Shown piece by piece: positions 51,298-62,300 of a stretch of 64,000 nt of DNA. Location: assembly GCF_000755165.1 (NCBI RefSeq), contig NC_025882.1, positions 288,268-352,267 on the forward strand, given 5' to 3'. The notes under the pieces were generated by a model. That model was not told where the DNA came from, searched no databases, and saw only the letters and a program-made list of their open reading frames with translations. The position numbers were made by a program, and so were the translations under genes. Positions within the stretch are counted from its first letter, which is position 1. The number at the start of each line of letters is the position of its first letter. The DNA is from Leishmania panamensis. Its lineage: Eukaryota > Euglenozoa > Kinetoplastea > Trypanosomatida > Trypanosomatidae.

Positions 51298-51772
51298 AGA
51301 GTATCCAAGGATGTCTCTGACGCTTATCCCCGATCACTTCCAGCACATCGTGCGTCTGCTTAACACAAATGTGGAGGGCAAGCGCAAGGTGCCGTTCGCG
51401 CTGCGCATGGTGAAGGGAGTGGGTATCCGCTTCGCCTACCTGGTGTGCAAGAAGACCGGCATCGACGTGGAGCGCCGCGCTGGCACTCTGACAGCGGAGG
51501 AGCTGGAGAAGGTCGCCGAGGTGATCGTCGACCCCGCGAGGTTCAAGATCCCAGACTGGTTCCTGAACCGCCAGCGCGACCCCAAGACCGGCAAGACGGA
51601 GCACCTGTCCAGCTCGATGGTGGATACCCGCCTGCGCGACGACCTTGAGCGCCTAAAGAAGATGCGCGCGCACCGTGGTGTGCGCCACGCGTACGGCCTG
51701 CGCGTGCGCGGCCAGCACACGTGCACGAGCGGCCGCCACGGTAAGACGGTCGGCGTGTCTCGCGGCAAGTAA
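51298..51772 (+). repeat. Direct repeat unit 2 (475 bases, covers RPS18 CDS)
   Basis: Second copy of 49947-50421, 1351 bases downstream in the same orientation. Confidence 0.9.
51311..51772 (+). CDS. RPS18: 40S ribosomal protein S18 (uS13), copy 2, 153 aa
   Basis: Same protein and same coding sequence as copy 1. The first in-frame ATG is 51311. The conserved AGAGTATCCAAGG before the ATG supplies an AG acceptor, but the upstream DNA (AACGAAGAACACAACAAAG) is purine-rich. The pyrimidine tract therefore lies farther away (about 51160-51215) than in copy 1, and an earlier AG may be used. Different 3'UTRs allow different mRNA stability or translation from the same protein, as known for duplicated ribosomal genes in Leishmania. 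Not a pseudogene: the frame is intact. Confidence 0.97.
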   Translation: MSLTLIPDHFQHIVRLLNTNVEGKRKVPFALRMVKGVGIRFAYLVCKKTGIDVERRAGTLTAEELEKVAEVIVDPARFKIPDWFLNRQRDPKTGKTEHLSSSMVDTRLRDDLERLKKMRAHRGVRHAYGLRVRGQHTCTSGRHGKTVGVSRGK

Positions 51773-53303
51773 GGTTGGTGCGATGGAAGCTCTCCTTCAA
51801 CTCTGCCCCGCTGCTTTGCTCTTATTGTTTCCGTTGAGCTTCGACTCACGGAAATCGCAGTGGGCAATTTATGCGGGGGATGGAGTGAAGTGCAGGTGCT
51901 ACCGCATGAGGGGACGAAGGGAGATGGGAAGGGAGATGGGAAACGGGATACGTGAATGGACTGTGTGCGTTTTTTTTTTGCCTTTGCGTGTTCTCCCTCA
52001 CCAGCTGTCACGTGGGCACAACAATGCGCGCCTTCGCCACGTCTCTCCTTTTCTCTTTTTTGGTCTCTTCAGCGCCTTCCTTTCGTGTGCGTGTTTGTTG
52101 GTGTTTTTTTTTTAATTTTCAACTCATTTTATTTTTTTTATGGCGTGTGTGCGTTTGTTTTGCTGCGCCGTTTTCGCACGATGCGCGTTCGTTTGTTGTT
52201 GTTGTTGGTGGTGATGCTCTGCGCTGTGCCTCTGTTTCAAAGCAAAAAGAAAAAATACGCAAACAATCAATAAAGACGAATGCCGGTACGGCACAGGGCA
52301 TCGGCGAGACTTGGGTGGGCCGGGCGTTCGGTGCTCGGCAGCGCCTTATTTCCGCCGGCAAGGCCCAAAGCGTCCGCGTTTGTGTCATGGCGATGCCTTT
52401 CGGGTCTACTGCGGACGCTCAGTACGATGTACTGGCACGGGAGGGTTAAGCGCACTGCATTTCTACTTGCACACTGGACGTCGAGTGGACACTTTTTACA
52501 ACGCACCAACGACGTTCATGCACCTCCCTCACCTTTTACTGCAATGTAAGTCGCTCATAACGTTACACCTCGCTGTTAACCTCTTATACCGCCCACCTTC
52601 TTTTCCCTCACTCTGTCCTCTGATGCCCCTCGGCCCTGCGATGCTCACCCTCGCCTAAATACGCTGAGTGACTGACCATCCCACAGGTGTCTGAGGGCGA
52701 AGCACGCGCCAAATCATCGAAGACGTTCTGCCGATTTCTCTGAGTATTCACTGGTCCTTTATACAGTCTCAGCGAACACGAGCGAGCGAACACGTAGGAG
52801 GGGTAATAGAACATCGAGAAGAGCTAAGAGGCAGTAGCGCTGCTTGAGCCACGTCAATCTTTTCGTCGCTTGGCTTCCTCGGTTCCTTCTCTCCCTTCCA
52901 GGCCCCCTCGGGCGTAGTGCTTCACTCAATCACCTCCTTCTGTTTGAGTGTTCTTTTTTTTGTTCTTCTTTCTCAGGTATGCGTGTGGCTGCTGCTTGTC
53001 GCGGTTTCTATATTTGTGCTTTGGCTCGGCCTTTAGGCACCCTTGCGCATCTCCACTTTGACACACACACACACACACACACGCAGCGCCTTTTAGCTCA
53101 ACAACTGACCTTCCAGCCACTTCTGACAAGAACACGAACACTGAACGAGCCGTTCCCTCGAACTCATCGCCGTCGACCTGTTACCAACTTTTCTCTGTGC
53201 TCGTGCGCGTCTGTGCATTCATCACGTGTCTTACTTTCTTTTTTATGTCGTGGGTGCGTCCGTTTTTCCATCAAGAAACGCCCGATTTCACCTGCACTCA
53301 ACC
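51773..53303. other. Intergenic / 5' flank of dynein
   Basis: Contains T-rich DNA at about 51965-52145, a more GC-rich patch at about 52280-52450 without a recognisable gene, and a CA repeat at about 53061-53081. A T/C tract with a candidate acceptor TCAAG ending at 53275 lies 28 bases before the dynein ATG. Confidence 0.6.
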
Positions 53304-56300
53304 ATGTCCATTTCCTACGAAGAGCTGCTCGCCCTTCGGCGCGCGCAAGTGGCAGAAAAGCAGCAGCAGCTGCAGGCCACTGCGCCCTCGGCTCCGTCGG
53401 CTACGTCTCCGACTTCAAGCTGCTGGAAAGGTATACTAACGGCACCCGAAACCCTGCAGTGCCATCGGCTACCACAGGCGTCCGAAAGTGCCCCGGCGTC
53501 CACAACGCAGAGCACCGCGGTCAGCCCGTATTGGCAAAGGACAGATGGGAAGACCACAACTTGCGCATCGAATACCGTGGCCGCCGAGCTGGAGCCGAAG
53601 GTGATGGCGCCCACCTTCTCGGTGCGAGGTGAGGTGTCGCGAGCACAGCTTATCCAGCGCAAGCGTCGGCGCATCGACGCTGGTCCTACGCTCCCCGAAC
53701 TGCTAGTCACGCGGGTCAAGTATTCTACCGCGACGGAGAACCTGGAGAGTAGTGTGGAAAAGGGCAACGCAGGAACCGCCCCTTGCGTTGTGACCGGAGA
53801 TTACGCTGCGTGGCTGCCTCTGGAGGCCTTTGATGATGCTTTTCGCTTCGAGGAGCTGTCGCCAGCGGACTGGGCGGCGCGTGTCGCAGCGGCTCCGTCG
53901 GGTTTCCCTTGTCTGTTTTGGAAGCTGGACCACCGGCAGCCTCACAGGGGGGGCATCTGGGCCTCAGGGCGTGTTGTAGAGGTCGATGTGGATAAGCAGC
54001 TGTACCACGTTTCGCCGGACGACGTCAGAGACTTTCGCAGCGCCATACCAAAGAAAGCCGACGCCTACGGCAGTGCAGAGGACGCCGTGTTGCTCGCGCT
54101 GCCGCGCGTTTTCGTGTGTTTCGCTGCCGAGGATCCCGATAACTTTGCGGACCGCTTCACTGCCGCCTACAATCGCCGTAGCGCTGCCGAAGCCGCGCTG
54201 CGCACAGAGTTGTACGTCGACTTCATCCCTCTAGACGAGTACACCACACTCGATCCGCTTGTTGCCCGACGCGTGCGCGACGGCGCTCTCAGTACGCCGA
54301 CGCTTGTGGAGAGTGAGTCGAACCTAAACGTGGCTGGTCTACTGGAGGAGGTGCGCACTGGGTACAGCCGCGTCATGAATGCCGAACTTTTCCGCTTCAT
54401 AACGCAGGGCAGTGGCCTTTCACAACTGACGGGTCCCTCTGTGACGTCGGCGACGTTGTCGGCGTCGCCGTTATTCGCAAGCGACACAGGGTGTCTAGCC
54501 CCGCTCTACGGCGTCCCCCCTCACCGAACCGAGCGCTTCGCAGCTACGGTGGCGGCATTCCGCCAGAAATGCTTCTGGAGCACCTCCCCGGTGCTTGCAG
54601 GCCTTACGCGGGCCGTGTACCAAGCCAACAACACCTTGCTATCTCGGTGTGCGTTCGTGCTCTACTCCACGGCGAAGATGAAGTGGCCGCTGAGTCTCAT
54701 GGACCTGGAGGAGATGGAGACGACTGCGATGCGCGACTCCTTCGTGCATGCCAGGGACAACTGGCTGACCCCGACTGTTGACATGGCCAAGTGCACGCTT
54801 AGCGCCCTCTCGTCCACGGACGCGGTTCATTTATATCACTACGACGTGAACACCTACACGGGTTGCACCACGGAGCGATACCTGCGGCAGATTCAGCTGT
54901 GCATGCAGGATGCCCTCCAGCATTACCTGATGAGTTCACTGGAGGCGTTGACCCGCTTTGTCGAGCACGCCGGGGACAGCGAAGTCAAGATTCGTGGAAT
55001 GGCCGATGTCGAGGTCACACGCGGAGTCCATCCCGCTCCACAGACCCCGTTCGGCGCCGACGAGCGCCTTACTGCGGGTTTTCTGTTGCCTCCGCCGTAC
55101 CCGCTGCCACCGTTGCTCTCTGTCGTACTCCTGTGCACGGCGCACGGCGATGGCAGCGCGAAGGCCACACCGGAGGCGCCCAATGCTCAGACGGCCGCGG
55201 CGCAAGCTCTGATGGCAGACGTAGGTGACGTACCGGAGGAGGAGAAGGGCAATGCAGGGAAACGGACTACTGCGTCCTTGAGCTACAGCTGCTCCGTTGA
55301 AACGATCCGGTCGTCGCTGCACGGACTCCTCAAGCGGTGCCTGACACAGCACAGTACTCTTCATACGGTTGAGCGCGTCCTCTTTGACTTTCTCTACGAC
55401 TCCGCCACGGCGTTTCTCCAAGTACCCGACACGTCGTGCATGCTGATGGAGTCGTGGATGCAGCGACTGAACGTGGTGCTTGACCGCGTCGCCGTTGCCA
55501 TGAATGCGTACAAGGAGACGTACACCCCCTTCACGGCAGTGATTGAGCTGGACTTGGACGCCTACATGGCTACTTTTGATGAGGGCTTCCCACACACGCG
55601 CGGCGTCGAGGCGGAGGTGCAGCGCTTTCTCACACTGCAGCAGGAGGTGCTGAATTGTATTCCAGTATCCGCAGACTTGGGCCTTGTGCGTGTGAATTGC
55701 GGCGAGCTGCGCCGCGCATTGTCCAAAAAGTGCGCCATGGGAGCCTCCAAGGTGCTGGACGTTGTGGCTGCTCGCGCGCTTGGTAAGGAGATCATGGTGA
55801 GCGAGCGCTACAGCGAGCTGTACGCAACGCTGCGCAAGCCGACCGAGACACCGGAGGAGGTGGTCGCCACAAAGGACTTCATCAAGACTATTCCAGAGCA
55901 CGCTGTTGACTTGGAGGCGGCCATCGAGGAGGCGAAGGAGATGCACGACCTACTCGACAGCTTCCAGCGTCCCCTCTCTGAGGAGGAGTTCAACAAGAAG
56001 TGGAAAGCGATTACCTGGCCAGGCCAGCTTGACAGCGCCGTCAACGAACGCATTGAGGAACTGGAAGAGACGAAGCGACGTCTCTTGGCGTCCATGAACC
56101 GAGCGCAAGATTTCTTCGAAAAGGAAGTCGACCGAATTCAGAAACTCGTCGATCAGTACAGCGAGCACCGCAACGCCAGTCGCATGACTGAGATTGCTGA
56201 GGACGTGATGCGGGTTCAAGAGAAGATACGTCAGCTACGCAGCCAAGCAAACACCTTCAACACCCACGAGTCGCTCTTCCACATGGAAGAGACCGACTAC

Positions 56301-59300
56301 TCAGCGGTGCACCAGCTCGCCACAGACTTCGAGCCGTACGAGGCGCTCTGGCTCACCTCGGCGAACTGGTACACCTCCCTTAAAAAGTGGCACCAGATAG
56401 CGTTCATGAGCATCGATGCGGAGGAGGTGGAGCGGGTCGTAGGTGACACCCTTCGCATCATGAACACGTGCACTCGCAACCCGCAGCTGACCCCGGAGCT
56501 GGTGCAGGTGGCGGAGCGCACCCGCGAGAATGTAAAGCAGTTTCGCCCGCTTGTGCCGACGATCAAGTATCTGCGCATGGAAGGCATGCAGGAGCGGCAC
56601 TGGAGCCAGCTGTCAAAGGAGCTTGGCCAGGAAGTGGAGCCGGGCCTCACGCTGAAGAGTCTCGACGATGTGGTTCGCATGAACTTGACTCAGCAGAACA
56701 ACGTGCTCATGCGCATTTCCGAAATCGCGTCGCGCGAGTTTCACATTGAGATGTCGCTCGCGAAGATGAAGGCAGGGTGGGCTGACATGCGGATGGGTGT
56801 CACGTCGTACAAGGCGACGGGATGCTATGTGGTGTCAAAGGATGTGGTGGATCGGACGCAGGAGAAGCTGGACGATCAAATGTTACTGACGCAGAGCCTC
56901 GCCTTCTCGCCCTTCAAGCAGCTTTTCGAGGACGAGATCGGCAACTGGGAAACCTCGCTGAAGCTCGTGCAAGACGTACTGGATGCGTGGCTGCGGTGCC
57001 AAAAGTCATGGCTCTATCTCGAGCCCATCTTCCAGTCGGAGGACATCTCGCGCCAGCTTCCGGGCGAGTACAAGCGCTTTCAACTGGTGCACAAGAATTG
57101 GAAGTTCCTGACAAACAAGGCGCACGAGGTGGACCGAACGCTAGATTTCTGCACCACAACGGAGCGCTGTCTCGAGCTGCTCAACGAGAACAACGACACG
57201 CTGGAGGTGGTGGAGCGAGGCTTGAACCAGTACCTCGAGAACAAACGCGCCTCCTTTGCCCGCTTCTACTTCTTGTCCGACGACGAGCTGCTGACGATCT
57301 TGTCGGAGGCGCGCGACCCACAGAAACTTCAGCCGCAGTTCCGCAAGCTCTTCGAGAACATTGCCCGCATCGATATGCGCAACGCCGACAACGAGATGTT
57401 CGGCATGTACTCGCAGATGGACGAGTATATCCCTTTTGTGCAGTCCGTGCTGCCGCGCAAATACGTCGAGAACTGGCTGACGGAGATTGAGCACATGATG
57501 AAGATTTCGATCCGGGTTCAGCTGGAGGTGGGGGTGAAGAACTCGGCCACCATGCAGCGCCATGATTTTGTGCTGCAGTCACCGGGGCAGGTGGCGATCG
57601 CCGTGAACCAGATTATGTGGACGCACGAGTGCGAATTGTCGTTGAAAGAGCACGGCTCGCTCGCCCCCTACGTCGAGACAGCGCAGGAGAACTTGATGGT
57701 GCTGGTGGAGACAGTGCGGCAGCCGCTGACAAGCCTACAGCGCATGAACCTGAGCGGCCTTATCACGATTGAGGTACATGCCAGGGACATTGTTGAGCAG
57801 CTCGCCAAGGCGAGGGTGGACAGCGTCCACGCCTTTGAGTGGGTCTCGCAGCTGCGTAGTTATTGGGAGAACAATGACTGCTTACTGCGTCAGGTGGAGG
57901 CGCAGTTTCGCTATGGTGGCGAGTACCTTGGCAACACTACGCGTCTTGTAATCACGCCCTTAACCGATCGAATCTACCTGACCTTGACCGGAGCGATGCA
58001 CATGTTCCTCGGCGGTGCCCCAGCCGGGCCTGCTGGTACTGGCAAGACGGAGACAGTGAAGGATCTTGCAAAGGCCGTAGGAAAGCAGTGTGTGGTGTTC
58101 AACTGTCAGGAGGGTATGACGTACGCATCGATGGGCAAGTTCTTTAAAGGACTAGCCCAGGCCGGTGCGTGGGCGTGCTTTGACGAGTTCAACCGCATCG
58201 ACGTCGAGGTGCTCTCTGTTGTGGCGCAACAGGTTTCCTCGCTACAAGAGGCGGCGCGCACCCGGCAGTTCCGCATTCCTTTCGAGGGTACTGAGATCCT
58301 TGTAGATCCCTCCTACTCCGTCTTTATCACCATGAACCCTGGTTACGCTGGCCGAACAGAGCTGCCGGATAACTTGAAGGTGCTGTTCCGCCCCGTGGCG
58401 TGCATGGTGCCGGACTACGCCATGATTGCGGAGATTCGCCTCTTCTCCTTCGGCTACTCTGATTCTCGCAAGCTAGCGCAGAAGATGGTGGCAACCTTTC
58501 GTCTGAGCTCCGAGCAACTCTCATCACAGGATCACTACGACTTTGGCATGCGCGCCGTCAACACGGTCATCTCAGCGGCTGGCCTGATGAAGCGCGAGCA
58601 CCCCGATGAGGCCGAAGACGTGTTGCTGCTGCGTGCGCTGCGGGACTCGAATGCGCCGAAGTTCCTGGAGGAAGACTTGCTCTTGTTCGACGGCATCATT
58701 TCAGACCTCTTTCCAGGCGTCCAGCTCACCGCAGTCAACTACGGCGACCTCTTCACCACGCTCGAGGCGAAGGCGTCCTCGATGCACCTGCAGCCGACGG
58801 AGATGTTCCTCAAAAAGTGCGTGCAGATGTACGAGATGAGCGTGCTGCGCCATGGCGAAATGGCGGTGGGGCCGACGATGGGAGGCAAGACGTGCGCGAC
58901 ACGCGTCCTGCAAGCGGCAATGACACACCTGCGAAAGGAGCAGAAGAACACCAAGTTTGCCGAGGTCAAGACGTACTGCTTGAACCCAAAATCAATCACA
59001 ATGACCCAGCTGTACGGTGGTTTTGACGAGGCAACTGGGGAGTGGCGGGACGGCATCATTGGCGAGGTGTTTCGCCTAGCAGCTCGAGACACAAGCGACG
59101 CGCGGCAGTGGATCATCTTTGACGGCCCGGTCGACGCGCTCTGGATTGAATCCATGAACACGGTACTGGACGAGAACAAGAAATTGTGCCTCATCTCTGG
59201 CGAGATCATCACGATGACGCCCTACATGAACTGCTGGTTCGAGGTGGAGGACTTGGCGGTCGCCTCGCCAGCTACCGTCTCACGGGCCGGTATGATTTAC

Positions 59301-62300
59301 CTGGAGCCGAACACATGCATCGGCGTGCGTAACTACATTCGCAGCTGGCAGCAGTACAGACTTCCCATCACAATGGACCCGTACAAGGAGCAGTTGCAAG
59401 AGCTGTGCGAACAGCTCTTCCCGTCGCTCATTCACTTTGTACAGACGGAGGTGAGCGAGTACAGCCCGTCCACCTGGCCCAACCTGGTGATGTCGTGCTT
59501 CAACCTATTTGACTGCTTTATGTCGCCCTACACCCCAACGCGCACATACGAGGTGCCGCAGGAGAAGCTGGACTTGTTGCGCGAGGTGCACCTGCATCTC
59601 CTGGTCTTCTCGGTTGTCTGGTCCTTCGGCGCCACTGGCGATCGGCCGAGCCAGGAGCGGTTTGACAAATTTTTGCGCGACGAGCTGCGGCTGCGCAACG
59701 TCAACATTGAGCTGCCCGTGATTGGATACCTGCAGGATTACCAATTCCTCCCGGAGGAGCGCGGCTGGGTCGCGTGGACGGAGCGACTGCCGCCGTTCAC
59801 GGCACAGGTAACACAAAGCAACTTCTCCGACATCATCGTTCTGACGACTGACGTGGTACGGTACAAGTATGTGAATCGAATTCTTCTGGAGCATTCGTAC
59901 CACACTCTATGCTGCGGGCCCACCGGTACGGGCAAGACGGTCCTGATGCGGCAGCTGCTCATGCAGGAGATGCCAAAGGAATGCACGCCAATCTTCTTTA
60001 CCTTCTCAGCCCGCACAACCGCCAATCAGACGCAGGATCTCATATGCTCCAAGTTTGAGGTGCGCAAGCGCGCATCACCGCAGGTGTGGGGTGCACCACT
60101 GAACCGCAAGTTCATCATCCTCGTCGACGACATGAATATGCCGCTCAAGGAGCAGTATGGCGCACAGCCGCCAATTGAGCTGCTTCGGCAGTTCATGAAC
60201 TACAGCGGCTGGTACGACTGCCGTACCCGCGAGTTCTTCTCGATTGTGGACGTGGTGTTCGCCGGCACGATGGGCCCACCCGGCGGCGGTCGCCATTTCA
60301 TCACGCAGCGTTTCCTGCGCCACTTTCACCAGATTGCTTTCCCTGAAATTGAGGACGACAACATGCGCCGCATCTTTGTCTCTCTGCTGGAGAGCTACTT
60401 CTCCGTCTTTGCTGAGGATGTGCGTATGAAGCTTTCCTCCGTCGTGCTAGCGTCCATCGAGGTCTTTAACACTGCCGTCAAAGAACTCAAGCCGACCCCT
60501 GCCCGTCCACACTATCTCTTCAACCTCCGCGACCTCGCGAAGGTGATGGACGGACTTACGAACGCGACACCCGCTACAGTGAAGACGGTGCCGGCACTGG
60601 TGCGACTGTGGCTACATGAAGAGATGCGGACCTTCGAAGACCGCCTGACGAATGATGTGGACAGGACGTGTTTTCAGGAGCTGCTTGGGAAGCAGTTGCA
60701 GAAGCATCTGAAGCTGTCGGTGGGCGAGGTGTTGCCAAGCCAACCTAGCAACGGTACCGGAGGAGTCGAGAACCAGCAGCTGCCCACATCGGCGGCCAAC
60801 ATGAACGCCCTCATGTTTGTGGACTTCATGGGCACCAAGGCGGAGCAGCGCGTCTATCAAGAAGCGAGTGACTTCAACGCCGTGGTCAAGGTACTCGAGC
60901 ACCAGCTGCAGGAGTATAATCAGCAGTGCGTCGGTGGCCGTCAGCTGGACCTGGTCATCTTCTCCGATGCCGCGCGGCACGTTTGCCGCATTGCGCGTGT
61001 GTTGCGCAAGCCAAACGGGCACGCGCTGCTCCTCGGCGTCGGCGGCTCTGGCCGTCAGTCGCTGTCCCGCCTTGCAGCCCATCTGAATGAGTACGAGCTG
61101 TTCCAGGTCGAGATGGCGAAGGGGTACACGATGAACGCCTGGCACGAGGACCTGAAAGGGGTGCTGCGGCGCGTCGCGCTCCAAAAGAAACAGGTGCTTT
61201 TTCTCTTCGCCGACACTCAAATTGTGCACGAGTCCATGCTCGAGGATGTGAACAATCTCCTCAACTCCGGTGAGGTACCCAACCTTTTCTTTGGCCAGGA
61301 GCTGGAGGAGCTGCTGAACTCAATGCGCCAAGTCTGCGTGGCGGAGGGCCTGCCGGTGGACAAGGTCACCATTTTTGCCCGTTTTGTACGCAGCTGCCGC
61401 AGTCAACTCCACATCTCTCTCTGCATGTCGCCGCTGGGCGAGGTCTTCCGCAGCCGTCTGCGCATGTTTCCGGCGCTTGTGAACTGCTGCACGGTGGACT
61501 GGTTCTCGGCGTGGCCGCAGCAGGCGCTGAGCAGCGTGGCGCACAACTACTTTGCCGCCATGCCGCTGCTGGCGCAGGAGGCGAGAGCGGTGGAGGTGTG
61601 TACGGAGGTGTGCGTGCGCGTTCACGTGAACGTCGAGGCCGTCTCTGCCCGCTTCCTCACTGAGACGCAGCGGCACAACTATGTGACCCCCACGTCATTC
61701 CTCGAGCTCCTCCACACTTTCGGCGCGCTCATGGAGACGCAGACAGAGAAGAACCAAACCACGAAGGACCGCTTCGTCAACGGCCTGGCCAAGCTACGCG
61801 AGACTGAGGACGCTGTGGCCGCACTGCAGCAGACTCTGTCGCAGAGTCAGCCAGTCTTGCTGGAGAAAAACGAGTCCATCAAAGCTCTCGTCGCCGAAAT
61901 GGAGGTGCAGACGGCTGAGGCGGAGAAGACAAAGAAGGAGGCACAGAGGGAGCGCGAGGCGGTGGCGACAATGCAGGCGGAGTGCGCAGCCATCGAGGGT
62001 GCTGCGCAGGAACAGCTGGCTGAGGCGCTGCCGGAGCTAGACCGAGCTCTGGAGAGTCTCAAGAACCTTAAGTCGTCGCAGATTACGGAGGTGTCCGGCT
62101 ACAAAGCGCCGACTGCAGGTGTTGTCATGACGATGCAGGGCATCTGCATTCTCTTTCAAATCAAGCCCCAGATGCGCGCCGCAAACCCGATGGAGGAGAA
62201 GAAACCCGACTTCTGGGCTATCGCCAAGGAGCAGCTACTCAACAACCCCAACCAACTCCTGCAGCGACTCATCCAGTACGACAAAGAGAGTATTCCGGAT

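Noticed and set aside
54936..55946. 336-codon open frame on the minus strand
   Set aside because: It lies opposite the dynein tail, which is continuously open on + and in frame with the AAA motifs.
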